Shown: positions 46,418 through 57,766 of the stretch, piece after piece | Position numbering within the stretch: the first letter of the stretch is position 1 | Layout: each line of letters opens with the position of its first letter | NCBI RefSeq assembly: GCF_010093595.1 | Contig: NW_022985443.1 | Span: 336,688-400,687 of the forward strand | Direction of reading: 5' to 3' | DNA: 64,000 nucleotides | Source: Mytilinidion resinicola | Lineage: Eukaryota; Ascomycota; Dothideomycetes; Mytilinidiales; Mytilinidiaceae | The notes under the pieces: generated by a model | The model's database searches: none | Told to the model about the DNA's origin: nothing | Seen by the model: only the letters and a program-made list of their open reading frames with translations | Program-made: the position numbers and the translations under genes

Positions 46418-47561
46418 CTAGATCCTCGGACCATGCTCCCCCATGAAGTCGTCGCTCAACAGCTTGGACTCCTCCGAAGGGGTATAGACGAAGCCGCCTC
46501 CCCGTTTCTCTTTCAACTTCGACTCCATGATCAAACCTATTGCGCCCTCCTCATCCGTGTGCGCGCGCTTCTCTCTAAAGTCACGGTCGCTTTCGCCTGG
46601 CATCTTAAACGTGATGTGTCCAAAGTCAATCATCCGCACTTTGTACCTCTCTGTGATCGGATCCCATGCTACGACGGAGTTCCGGACGTTGACGTCGTCG
46701 TTGCAGATGTTGTGTGCGGACATGGCGTTGACGATGCGAATGGCGTCCTCGCATATGTACTGCCACGTCTCTCGCGGTGCTCCAGGGTCGCCTTCGTATA
46801 GGTCGCTCAGAGGAAATCCTTTGATGTACTGGAGCAAAATCCCCGGGCAGTCATAGAATTTGGATGTCTCTGTCCCGGAAGTACATCTGGACATGTTGTA
46901 CTCGAGCAGCTCCACCGTAGCTATGCATCGCGGGACGTCGATTCCGTGCATGTCCCTAGTCCGCCTATAGACTTCGGACTCCTGCTTGTACAGCCGCCGG
47001 ATGACGTTTTGGTAGTAAAGCTCATTTTGGGCAGCGTCCCATTCCTCACCGTCCTCGAAATCCTCATCGCCTGGCCATAGGGATTCGAAGCCCTCCATCC
47101 TCTTCAGAAGCTTAGATGCGGCATCTCTGTCGTTGAGCACATACTGTTGGTATTTGTGCTCAAGTTCAGGATCCCAATAAGGATCGCGGGATTGCCCTCG
47201 GAAGTCGCATGAGAAGTGGCGATCATATAGTTTGAGGATGAACTCGCCCTTCAAATCCAGTGCGGGATAGTGCAGCCGTACCAGCAAGACTGGCGACATG
47301 GTGAATGGCAGAAAGCATTTGAGGATTTCCGCTTTGACGGTGTGATCCTTCTGCTCTGGGACCAAGCCGCTGCGGATTCGGAGACTGATGAAGTTCCCTA
47401 CAATGTAGGGCCACCTGTAATCTGTTAGTGATGTTCGAGAAATGTTCTAGGAATGCTACTTACTGGTCTTCGGTGTTCTCAAACACAGTTGCAGTCGAGT
47501 ATTCGCGGATGAAGTCGGGGCAGCTGGCCACCCTTCGCAATGGGGGTGTGGTGGGGGGCAT
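46418..47561 (-). CDS. Divergent protein-kinase-like protein
   Basis: Exon 1 is 47561-47464, the intron 47463-47415 and exon 2 47414-46418, giving 364 residues. The C-terminal half has a kinase-fold signature: GILLQYIKGFPLSDLYEGD (hinge region), ICNDDVNVRNSVV at the catalytic-loop position, and VRMIDFGHITF as the DFG segment. The loop reads NDDVNVRN where a canonical kinase has HRDxxxxN, and no glycine loop is obvious (FILKLYDRHF is the likely strand with lysine). It therefore resembles the large group of divergent fungal kinase-like proteins, and activity cannot be assumed. Its start is 317 bp from the divergent small gene at 47879. Confidence 0.75.
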
Positions 47562-47878
47562 TGTTTTTGTGCGGTTGTGTGGAGTGTCGAGGGAAGATGA
47601 AGTGTTTATGACTAGATACGTGTTTGGTGTGGGGCGCCCCAGACATGTGCGATCCTATTGGCTCATTCACTTCACTGAATGCTAGCCTGCCAGGAACAGC
47701 ACCGACTACCACCTGTGAATTGGAGGCCACGATGGATCTGCCTACAAAAGGTCTCTCTCAATCGGGGCTCCCTCGACATCATCAAACACCTTCTACACAC
47801 ACATCACCACAACCACCAATCACACTCTACCAACCACACCTTTACCTTTCCAATACCTACATCAACTCAACAGTTATA
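47562..47878. promoter_or_regulatory. Divergent promoter region of the kinase-like and small-protein genes
   Basis: It comprises 317 bp between start codons on opposite strands. The last about 90 bp before 47879 are C/A-rich and free of G, typical of an efficient fungal 5' leader, suggesting the small gene is well expressed. Confidence 0.5.
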
Positions 47879-48253
47879 ATGGTAAGTCGCCCGGTCAGGG
47901 ACCCCCTGTCCCTGCAACTAATCAAGAAAACCGTCCTCAAACTGACCGCGAATTAGCCTGGCCGTCCTCAGCCCACCAAGCGTACCGTCTCCAACTACAT
48001 TGGCGACATGAAGACACCCAAGTTCTACTGGAACAAGGGCAACTGGAACCAGTGCCACGGCGATAACAAGGGCACGACTGGTGGCAAATATACCACTGAA
48101 ACCATGATCAGCTCGACCACCCCTGCCAAGTACCTCGTACGCGTGTGCCAAAAGAAGAAGCCAGTCGCCAAGTTCGACATGCCAGATCTCGAGCACGACG
48201 GGGTCCCTACCGACGAAGAGGTCCTAAAGGAGCTGCAATCGCGCCTTGGCTAG
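47879..48253 (+). CDS. Small protein of unknown function; first exon is only the start codon
   Basis: Exon 1 is ATG (47879-47881), the intron 47882-47956 (GTAAGT, CTGAC branch, TAG) and exon 2 47957-48253, giving 99 residues. The product starts MPGRPQPTKRTVSNYIGDMK, is basic, and contains TPKFYWNKGNWNQCHGDNKG, KYLVRVCQKKKPVAKFDMPD and an acidic end (TDEEVLKELQSRLG). No signal peptide, membrane helix or known domain is seen. The G-poor leader and strong codon bias (many GGC, AAG, ACC) suggest a highly expressed gene. Without the intron there is no in-frame ATG until codon 19, so splicing sets the N-terminus. Confidence 0.72.
47882..47956 (+). other. Hairpin-forming intron, candidate introner-like element
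   Basis: The 75-bp intron contains CGGTCAG (47892-47898) complementary to CTGACCG (47942-47948), and CAGGGAC (47896-47902) complementary to GTCCCTG (47908-47914), so strong secondary structure is expected. Its 3' half has a near-copy in intergenic DNA at 10373-10416. Multi-copy, structured introns are the defining property of fungal introner-like elements. With only one full copy in the window this is a candidate, not a demonstration. Confidence 0.45.
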
Positions 48254-48587
48254 GCTTGGATGACACCGTCTGGGGTTCCTCAATGCTTATTGTACCTGTA
48301 CAATGTCAGCAACTACGGCGGCTGATCTGGTTCAATTTCCTTCTCTTCCCGATTTGGGTTTCTTTTTCAGCACACAACAGTTCTATACATGGGCGTTGGG
48401 CCTGATTTGGAACGGAGTATCGGGCGAAATGGCGTAGGTGCGATGGATCTGAGTTGGCTTCTGCTTATGATACCCGTTGTCAAATAGACAGCACAACAGC
48501 AGCTAATTGTCATTGCTTTCTACATACATACTTCCTAATTGTGAATTAGCTGTGATGATTTAGCAATCGACTGACGTCTGCAGCTTA

Positions 48588-48648
48588 CCAAATATAGGTG
48601 ACACTGTCTGAGGTGCTCCAACGCCTTGTAAAAGATCTAGATACAATG
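48588..48648 (+). repeat. Dispersed repeat family B, copy 3
   Basis: AAATATAGGTGACACTGTCT, then GAGGTGCTCCAACGC and AAAAGATCTAGATA, match the reverse strand of 10247-10306 along the whole length. Confidence 0.6.
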
Positions 48649-48731
48649 CCTCGTTATAGAAATCCGTACAGCTGCTTGCCACTGTCTATGGGCCTTCAAC
48701 GCGCTAAAAGAAGCGGATATGCTTCCAATCT

Positions 48732-48863
48732 GTGTACACCCTGTTGACGCCGTCTGGAGTAGCCTCACGAGTTTACCAGTTGTCCAAAATGCCGAAGTTC
48801 TCTCTTATTCGGAATGTGGAAAATACTATGAAGCTCTTCATGCAGCGGCAAACGAGTGTACGG
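48732..48863 (+). repeat. Family A short repeat, MITE-like, 132 bp
   Basis: It begins GTGTACACCCTGTTGACGCC and ends GCAGCGGCAAACGAGTGTACGG. Its ends are imperfect inverted repeats, and its length equals that of the copies at 48984-49115 and 63178-63309. No coding capacity is demonstrated. Confidence 0.65.
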
Positions 48864-48983
48864 ATTTCTATGATGAGGCATTGTACAGTGCCTTGCCATA
48901 GATATCCGTATACTTCCGTGCCACTGTCTGTGGGGCTTCAACATACTAATAGAAACCGGGGGCAGCGGATACACTTCCAATCT

Positions 48984-49115
48984 GCGGTCACCCTGTTGGC
49001 GCTGTCTGAGGTAGCCTCGCAAGTTTACTAGTTGTCCAAAATACCCAACTTCTCTTTTATTCGGAATGTAGAAAATACTCCGAAGCTCCTCATGCAGCGG
49101 TAAACGAGTGTACGA
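48984..49115 (+). repeat. Family A short repeat, MITE-like, 132 bp (second tandem copy)
   Basis: It begins GCGGTCACCCTGTTGGCGCT and ends CATGCAGCGGTAAACGAGTG, aligning with 48732-48863 with no net length change. Confidence 0.65.
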
Positions 49116-49407
49116 GTTTCAATGATGAGGCATTGTAGCATGTACTTTGTAGTAAAGCGCAAACCTTACTGATCCATGAATTGGCGGTGACCCAACGACT
49201 TCATAAGCTTGAATGATCACGACGTTGAACTAAGAATCTGATTCTCCGCAGCTCCCATGAGAAGCTTGATACTGCCATGCTAAAGAGAATAGATATACCT
49301 TTTCAAACGCCATCGCTGAATAGTCTTCAATCCAATAACCCTAATAGAGAAACCCAAGAAGTGAATAATCCCCTAGACTCCAAAAACGTCTGCATGGCTC
49401 TGGTCAT

Positions 49408-51089
49408 TCATGAGGAACGGCTCTCCACCCCTTGGTTAGCCTTCCTTCGCTGCAACCTCTCCTTCGCTGCCCGCTTTCGGTCTTCATCAACCGGACCACG
49501 TCTCGAGCTTGTAGAATTCGTCTTCACCTGCAGACTATCTGGTCTGATCTGTGGTCTGGTCTCTCCACCTGCTGAAATCTTTTCCCGCAGACTGGCCGGG
49601 TCGGCTGTCTTTTGACGGAGACTGTCTGACCTCGGTTCTCCACTCATCGACACCTTGCGAAGATTCAAGTGCCTTATTCTACCGGAGCGCTCGACCTTGG
49701 AAGTACTGTTCGAGCGAGCAGGGAGCGGTGCGCTGGAGATGGGCAATGCCATGCGGTCCATGTCCATGGGGCTGGAAGGCATCCAGCAGTCAGACGAAGA
49801 AGGGAGTGCGAGGCCTGAGGGAGACTTGGGTGGAAGGTTCTCCTTGTTGATAGTAGTCGGCAAGCGGACACTGAGCGGAGTGTTTGACTTTGGCTGAATA
49901 CCAGAGGCGGATGGAGTTGGGTGATTGGACTCAGGGGCGGTCGAGCGGCGTGGACGTCGCGGTCTAGCTGAGGCCGATGGACTCTCGGCGCTGTCTTCCT
50001 TACGGCTCGCGGTAAGGACGGGCTTCGTCAGGATCGTTTTGCGGTATTCCCTGGCAACAGATTCGGTGGGATCCTCATGTACACGGATAGTGTTCTTGGT
50101 CTGGACCTCTGGCTTCACAGGATCCTTCTGCTGAGCGGCCGCAAGCTGCTGTTTGAGCATTGAAATCTCCATGCTGGCCCTAGCGTTCTCTGCCATAGCC
50201 TGCCGCAAGCGCTCCTGGTAGTCCTTCATTTGCTCCTCTAGAGTCTTCTCCTGTTGCCTGTGCCGTTCCTGCTCCTCTTCAAGCTTGAGTGTCAGTTCTG
50301 TGGCATCCCCGTCCTTCTTCCTTGCGAAACTTCTAGCTATTTGCTCCTTCTTGATAAGCCTCCTCATTTCATGTTCGCTCTGTTGCGAGTAGGACATGAA
50401 CTGTTCCTTCCAGTACTTGCCAGACGCAGAACGGGGCTCCATGTAATCCAGCGTGAGATCCTGGTCATCCTTGGCTCTCGGTTTTGTCGTCGTCTTCGTC
50501 TGAATAGAGTCTCGCGCGTCGTACAGAGCAGCAGTAAGCTTGGTTCGAGGTTTCTTGTCAGACTGGGCTAGGAGCTCAGTCCCAGGCGTCCACGGACTTG
50601 GGAATTTGCCTGGGCAATCGTTGGGTATGCCGCTTTTTCCGGTCTTTGTACCTTTCTTTCCTGCATTTTCCGCGACCTGAGCACCAAACGACACTGTTTT
50701 GCGGCCTTTGGCCGCAGTTCCGGGCGTCATCAGGATGCCATTCTTGACTGGAGACAGGACTGGCGCGGCTTCGCGGCTTCCATTCGCTTCTACAGGAACC
50801 AAACGCGGTTTGGAATCCTTGAGCTGGTTTGTCCTAGATTCTCCATTCTTATTCGAGGCCGCAGCTTTCTGTTCAGTTTGGTCGGGATGAGGTGTTCCGA
50901 AGAGTGCTTGTTTGAAGGCTTTGACGGCGAAGACGGGCGCGGGAGTATCGGGGGGGTCGATGTACGTGGTATCTACGTGAGCTATGGAGTTTTAGTTGTT
51001 GAGAACATGTTTGAGCTTGTCATCGACTTACCAGACTGGAGGTCTTCCACCACATTGGTGATTCGAGGACCTGTAATCCACGAAAACAT
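49408..51089 (-). CDS. cut12: Spindle pole body-associated protein Cut12
   Basis: Exon 1 is 51089-51032, the intron 51031-50982 and exon 2 50981-49408, giving 543 residues. The start, MFSWITGPRITNVVEDLQSA, then DPPDTPAPVFAVKAFKQALFG, is characteristic of filamentous-fungal Cut12. So is KNGILMTPGTAAKGRKTVSFG, a PP1-docking-like segment (KTVSFG), and KYWKEQFMSYSQQSEHEMRR. A coiled coil follows (LKLEEEQERHRQQEKTLEEQ, about residues 250-320), then a disordered Ser/Pro/Arg-rich tail. In fission yeast Cut12 is a spindle pole component that helps activate Polo kinase at mitotic entry. It is divergent from gcn2 with starts 565 bp apart. Confidence 0.88.
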
Positions 51090-51654
51090 GGCGATTTTGA
51101 GTCAGACAAGAGTCAAAAGCCAATTGGAATGTCTAGAGGTTGCTATAGACCTAGCATTGGTGTTTGAGTGACCGTAGTGGTGGGGTGGGCTCCGCAGTCG
51201 TGGTGTTTGGGTGTTGTTTACACTCGGGAATTGCGGGGTCTTGGTGGTCTTAAGCTTTTGAGGCGTTGATGCGTTTGTTTTGCTGTCGCGTCCGCTTTCT
51301 ATGGGAAACAACGGTGAATGGACTCTTGCTTAAAGCGTAGGTGAGATGGCGAGGAAGGCGCGAGGCTCTTGGGCGCAATTGAACTGGTGTTGGAATCTGC
51401 ACCTCCAAACTTCACGCGCCTTGGGATCTCGAAACGCTTGGGCCACCCTGAGTCATTCCGCTCAGCTGGCAATGCCGCATTTGAGTCCGATGGACTGAAC
51501 GTGAGTCTTTCATATACAACACCACCACCTACAAATTTCACCTCATAACGCACTATGTACACAGTGCTGTAAAGGCTAGCAGCTCCGGCTGCTGCGTGTC
51601 TTCTGCTCTCCTCTCCATTGAGCTGGCCATCCAAAATACCTTACACTGCCCAAT
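51090..51654. promoter_or_regulatory. Shared divergent promoter region of cut12 and gcn2
   Basis: It comprises 565 bp between divergent start codons. I did not find convincing TATA or uORF-controlled features. Confidence 0.45.
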
Positions 51655-54600
51655 ATGGCACCTCCGAAATCGCCTTGGAACAAGATAGCAACAAATGCCT
51701 CCTCTCAGAATGCCTTCCCAGCCATGGGGATGGGAAAGTCTCCTACCAAGGAAAACAAACCTGCTACTCCGGCCTCTGCACCTGTGTCGGAGACTTACGC
51801 CAAAGCTCAAGACGACGAGATAGAAGTATTGCAAGCAATCTTCCCCGATGAGTACGAAGAGGTTGAGTTCAAAGGCGCTTGGAGCGTATGTATATTCTAT
51901 ATCATCTAGAGTGTTTCAATAAATTTTCAGACATCTCGATCTAGCAGCCCTTCCACCTTATACCTTACACTATCCATAGCGCCAAGCTTTGATATTTTCA
52001 CAGCTTTCTGAACGCGAACTGAAGCATCTCAAACAGCGTCAACCAAATTTCGATAGACTAAAGCCCTAGCATTGACGATGAGACTAGAAAACCACAGACC
52101 GCACTTTTCGCCTCCGGTTGAAGCCATTCTCGGAAAGTGATATTGTCGCAGTCCTTTCAGTGAGGTTACTGGCCACGTACCCGAAGACGGTTCCAATCCT
52201 CGTACTTGAGAATGCAACTCAACTACGTCCAAAGACTCGCCAGAAGATTGAGGCGCTAATCAAGACGAAACCAAAAGAACTTCTGGGTGAGGTAATGATT
52301 CACGAAATCGCTACGGCAATTCAAGACATACTTGAAGACGACGTAACGTAAGTATAATCCAGCCCTCACACTAGTCCTTTTCACAAATTATGTGTACACT
52401 CGTTTTCTACGGCCTGAAGTGGCACGGCTATCAAAACGAGCAACTTCGTTTTGTATCATCCAGCACATATGCGAGCCTATCTAAAACTGGGTTCCCTTAT
52501 TTCTGCTGTCTGAGGTAGTTCTTGAAGTTTAGCCATGGTTAAAAACGCACACTTCATCATGTGTTCAAAGTCTTGGAGCTTATTGAAGCAAGCCAGGCAG
52601 CGGCAGACGGGAGTACGGCACTCATAAAACGCAATCATTTATTCATCAACGCCCTTTCCTATTTTATGAACATGTATTAATCATATCCAAATACAGAGCC
52701 CGGGAACACGATGAGACGCTGCCGAGTCTTGAAGAAGAGCGAGCCGTTCACGAAGCGGCCGCGAATCTGCTAGCCAAGGAACAAGAAGAAGAAAAAATTA
52801 AGAAAAAGGTAGAAGAGAAAGCCGAAGAGGACCGAGTGATGCAACAAATGGTAGAAGAAGAGCTGCGGCGAAAGGAACTCATGGTAAAACGAAGGAGCCG
52901 GCCCACAATAGGTCAGACGCCTAGCTCCTCAGCAGCCGGAGTGTCTCTTCCTGCCCATGTAACCTTCGATCGTCTGGTATCATTGCAAGATGACGGCAAT
53001 CGCATTGACTTTGATACCGTAACGGGCCTCACAAAGCTTCACCAGGGACCGGTGACGGAAGTGCTCCTAGTGCAACCTACAGGCTTTCGAGATACCCTGC
53101 TTGCCCTTAAGAAGACTAAAGTGTACAGCTCTGAACCGAGCAGCGAGACCCGCCTCAAGAGAGCTATTCTTGAATTCGAAAACGATCTCGAAGAACTCAA
53201 GAAGCTGAGGCAGTCAAATATCGTACACATTCTCGACTTCAAGATACAAAGGCTGGATAACCAACCAAGTGGAGCGGCATGGGACATCAACATCCTCACA
53301 GCGTTTGCCAATCGAGGGTCGCTTCGTGAGAAGTTAGAAGAAGATGGGTCATTAGCAACTGATAGAGTTCGTTCTTGGTCAATTGAGCTACTAGAGGCGC
53401 TCGATTTCTTTCACCGTAACGGTGTAGTCCATAAGCGCATTCATCCAGGAAACATTCTTCTTTGTCGACCGCCCAGTGGGGGCGCAACATTCACGAAACT
53501 TGCAGACGCCGGGTACCAAGAGAGCCTCTATAATCTCAAAGATCTTACGCGAGCCACTGCTCCGTTCTCGACGCCAAGGTCTGCATTTTGGGTGCCGTCA
53601 GAGCTTTCGCAAGAGGTTTCAACCCGACGTACAAGAAAGACCGATGTTTGGGACCTTGGCGTGGTATTTCTCCAGATGCTTTTTGGGCTTGGAACTCCGC
53701 AGAAGCACGCTTCACCTACGGCGCTCATCACGGACCTTCAGCTGTCGGATGCATTGGGTGACATAGTTCGAAAGTTCTTCAGACCAGATCCCAAAAAGCG
53801 TCCGTCTGCTTTCGACTTAATACCATGCGAGTTCTTACGAAACGATATCCCGGTATATTTTCGGCCTATTTCACCTGTCCATTCGAGAACACCTTCAACT
53901 TCCTTTGCGATTCATGGCCGGCGAGCACGTCGAGAGTCGTCAACGGGGGTTCTAAATCCATTTTCGAGATACGCAAGTGAGTGGGCGGAAGCTGGCCGTT
54001 TAGGGAAGGGCGGCTACGGTGAGGTTGTAAAGGCACGCAACAAGCTCGATGGGCGCTTTTACGCCATCAAGAAGATCAAGCAGAACTCAGCCGCCGCGCT
54101 CACGGAAGTCTTGTCCGAAGTAATGCTTCTGTCTCGTCTTAATCACCCTTGTGTAGTACGTTATTTCACGGCATGGCCAGAGGAGGAGGCAACCACCGTA
54201 TCGGAAACTGACGGGGAATCCTCAAATACCTTCACTAGGGATGATTCGTCGGAAACGTCCCAAAGCGGGGATTTTGTCGAATTCGGAAGAAGCACTGGAG
54301 GACTCGACTTTATAAGTTCCAAGACTGGTTTTGACGACGAGTCGGATTATGAGGACGACGAGGACGACGACGGGGTCGTATTCGGCACAAGTGGTGATGA
54401 AAGTGGTAAGCTTGCTATCCCCCCAAAACCCGATTCGAATTGCTGTACACAGTATCTCGCAGTAGTCTGAAGCCCTCCAACACGCTCGAAAGGATCTTAG
54501 CTGACGATTCCGTACAGAAGAAGAGGACGGTGATGGCACCAGCGGTTTCAAGTCCCTCCCAAAAGCAACGCGCATCACTTCCAATTCCCGCCCAGTCAAG

Positions 54601-57207
54601 ACGACCCTATACATACAGATGGAGTACTGCGAAAAGCAGACGCTTCGTGATCTTATACGGAAAGGGCTGTACGAAGAGCCTGAGGAATACTGGAGACTTT
54701 TGCGTCAAGTCCTTGAAGGCCTTGCACACATCCACGGCCACGGAATCATCCATCGTGACCTTAAGCCAGACAACGTCTTCATAGATGTGGCAAAGATTCC
54801 TAAAATTGGCGATTTCGGCCTGGCTACTAGTGGCCAGTACCATCGCGTGGACAAAGGCGCATCATCTAGCAACAACATCGACGGCGATATGACTCACAGT
54901 GTCGGAACGGCTTTATACGTGGCACCGGAACTACGATCAGGTGCCGGTGGTAGTTACAACGACAAAGTCGACATGTACTCATTAGGTATCATCTTTTTCG
55001 AGATGTGCCACCCCTTGAAGACCGCAATGGAACGCGACCATGTCATCAGAGCCTTACGAGAGAAGCAGCACACTTTACCTGATGACTTTCAGGGAGCAGA
55101 AAAAGCACTCGAAGGCAGTATCATCACGTCTTTAATCAGCCACCGACCTAGTGAACGCCCTAGTTGCGTGGAATTACTCCGAAGCGGCAAGGTTCCTCTC
55201 CAAATTGAAGATGAAGCCATTAAAGAGGCCTTGAAAGCCCTATCCGACCGAAACTCCCCTCATTACCAGAAGATGATGGCCGCGCTCTTCTCACAGAAAC
55301 CGGACAACCAAGTCAAGGATTTCGCATGGGACATGGGTACTGCTACCGGAGTGCACAGCCTGAAGGCTAGTGATGTAGGGCTGCAAAATCTTATCGAAGA
55401 TCGCCTGTCTATGATCTTTCGAAGTCACGGCGCCGTCAAGACGCAGCGCCAGTTGTTGTTGCCTTGGGCTGATCACTACTCGAACAGCAGCGTCGTCAAG
55501 CTTTTCGATACGTCCGGCACACTAGTCCAGCTGCCATATGACCTGACATTGCCGTATGCGAGAAGTCTCGGCCGAGGAGCGCCGACCCTAGAAAAGACAT
55601 ATACCATAGGAACGGTCTTTCGTAACAACTATGCTATTGGTGCCCCACGCAGCAATGGCGAAGCCGATTTCGATATCGTTTCTTACGACACCCTCGATCT
55701 CGCTTTGAAAGAGGCAGAGGTTATAAAGGTGATAGACGAGGTCACACAAGACTTCCCTTCGCTGAAGTCCGCTCAGATGTGTTTCCACCTGAATCATTCA
55801 GATCTGTTGGAGCTCATCTTAGACTTTTGTCGCATCAACGTCCCGTTACGCCCATCCGTTAAGGAAGTCCTCAGCAAGTTGAACATCCAGCCATTCACCT
55901 GGCAGAAGATCCGGAACGAACTACGCGCCCCCGAGATTGGCGTCTCATCGACATCATTGGACGACCTTGCCAAGTTCGATTGGAGAGACTCGCCGGAGAA
56001 GGCCTTTGCTAAGCTACGAAGAACCTTCGAAGGCACGAAGCACTTAGAACAGACACATGCTGTGTTTGCTCACTTGAAGACTGTCATCGCCTACATGAAA
56101 AACTGGGATGTGAAGCGCAAAGCATACATATGCCCGCTTAGTAGTGTGAACGAGAAGTTCTATTCCGGCGGCATCCTATTCCAGTGCCTGTACGATAGTA
56201 AGCGTCGCGAAGTCCTCGCGGCTGGAGGACGATACGATCGGCTCATCGAAGAGTACTGCCCCAAGGGCCAGTCGCAGCTTACCGGAACTCACGCTGTAGG
56301 TATGAACTTGGGCTGGGATCGACTTATCAGTTCAATGGCCAGATACCTGAAGAACCCACCGAAGAGCCATTTCCTGAAGAAGGGCGCGGCATCAAAGGAT
56401 GGCGGCGACGAAGAACCAGAGCATTCCTGGATACCTCGCCGCTGTGATATACTAGTTGCTAGCTTTGATTCCACTATCCTTCGATCCACCGGTGTCAAAC
56501 TTGTCTCAAGTCTCATATGGCAAGGTTTCAATGCTGAGCTCGCTCGAGACGCTCGCTCACCCGAAGAGCTCCTCTCTCACTACAAAGACGACAACATCAG
56601 CTGGGTGGTGATCATCAAGCACGACGCTTCCGCAAGCGGCAAGCCCGACATCAAAGTCAAGAGCATCGACAAGAAGGAAGACACGGATATCCGCAGTACC
56701 GAGCTTCTTTCTTACTTGAAGGCCGAAATCCGCGACCGGGACCAGCGCGAAGGCGCCAGTCTTCAACAACGCCATGCACTCTCTCGAACCATCAGTGGGA
56801 AAGACGACAGCTCATCTTCCTCGCCGAAAGCAGATGTAGATGTCCTAGTCGCAGAGCGCAAATCCAAGAAGACCAACAAATGGGGCATAATCGAGGCCGC
56901 CCGGTCTCGCTCCAGTGATTTACTTGACACGTTCAAGTCGGCGCCTATTGCTGCTATCGAGACGAAGGACGAGATTATGGACCTGGTGAGGGATACGAGG
57001 CTGAGCGATCCGGATAGCTGGAGGCGTGCGATCCAGAGCTTGCCGTTGGTGGAGCGGAAGTATCTGCAGGACCTGCACGATTTGCTCCTTAAGTATGCTA
57101 GTAAGTGGCGGGAGGAGAAGGATAGTCTCAGGACTGGCGAAGGCGGGAAGGCGTTCGTCTACAATTTCAGGACGCAGGGGTGCTTACTTTACGATTTGGA
57201 GGCATGA
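51655..57207 (+). CDS. gcn2: eIF2-alpha kinase Gcn2
   Basis: Exons 51655-51885, 52088-52347, 52697-54405 and 54518-57207 give 1629 residues with all junctions in frame. Gcn2 senses uncharged tRNA and stalled ribosomes and phosphorylates eIF2-alpha. Its parts in order are an RWD domain (about 49-163: DDEIEVLQAIFPDEYEEVEF, VRLLATYPKTVPILVLENAT), a charged helix, a pseudokinase (about 255-520, with HKRIHPGN and DAG in place of HRD and DFG), and a true kinase (about 590-950: GKGGYGEV, AIKKIK, HRDLKPDN, DFGLA, YVAPE) with a long acidic insert. A HisRS-like domain (about 1020-1400: HGAVKTQRQLLLPWADHYSN, GGRYDRLIEEYCPKG) and a C-terminal ribosome/dimer domain follow. Intron 2 is unusually long because it carries a repeat. 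Confidence 0.95.
52490..52618 (+). repeat. Family A short repeat inside gcn2 intron 2
   Basis: GCTGTCTGAGGTAG at 52505 and GGCAGCGGCAGACGGGAGTACGG at about 52596-52618 match the two ends of the 48.7 and 49.0 kb copies, with similar spacing and an intermediate GTTTAGCCATGGTTAAAAA block. The copy is diverged and its left edge is uncertain. Confidence 0.55.
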
Positions 57208-57766
57208 AAGCCGTACATAGACTTGGTTGTCAATGCCTGAGGTGGGCGGCTCGGCGAGGTAACAGGTTGGTTAAAACCATCAATTTCCATCGCTATCAGA
57301 TTTCGCAAATCGTATCGAGCCACCACAGATGCTGTCGAAATACAATACGCAGCTGGGGCCCAGGCTTTCCTTGTAATCACGATTTCTTCCGCAACTTCTC
57401 ATAACGATCGAAGTATTATTTCAGCACGTATGTACATCGCTATTGAATCACGTGGCAGAGTCGCGTCAAAGCCTTTGAAATGGGGTACTGAGGCGGGCAT
57501 TCCCCGGTTCAGAAAAATTCTGAAAATATGGTACCACTCTAAATCCCGGGTAGGTTAGTCATGATCAGCTTCTGCCTTCTAGCTAGTTGGACTCTGAATA
57601 TTGGAACCGCCAAGGAGAGACCAGAGCGTGAACCAGATCCAGAACGAATCATCAGAGCGTTGACTAGATAAATAGGTCCACTCATCCCACAAGCAAGGGA
57701 AAACCTTACAAAAACCTGGAGCACTGGAGACAACTCATAATAACTCATACCTCACACCCGATCAAG
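57208..57766. other. Intergenic region between gcn2 and the 2EXR-like gene
   Basis: It holds the 3' flank of gcn2 and the promoter of the next gene. No other feature is supported. Confidence 0.5.

Larger units (their letters stand above)
48672..49140 (+). repeat. Tandem duplication, two units of about 242-252 bp
   Basis: The first unit begins near GCCACTGTCTATGGGCCTTC (48678) and the second near GCCACTGTCTGTGGGGCTTC (48920). Both then run through the family A element and TGATGAGGCATTGTA. The second unit has about 10 extra bases (near 48955). Identity is roughly 80 percent by eye, so the duplication is old. Confidence 0.75.
48254..49407. other. Repeat-filled intergenic region
   Basis: It consists largely of dispersed repeat copies (48588-48648 family B; 48732-48863 and 48984-49115 family A) in a tandem duplication of about 242-252 bp. 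A further CACCGTCTGGGGTTCC at 48262 may be another fragment. No gene is supported. Confidence 0.6.
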
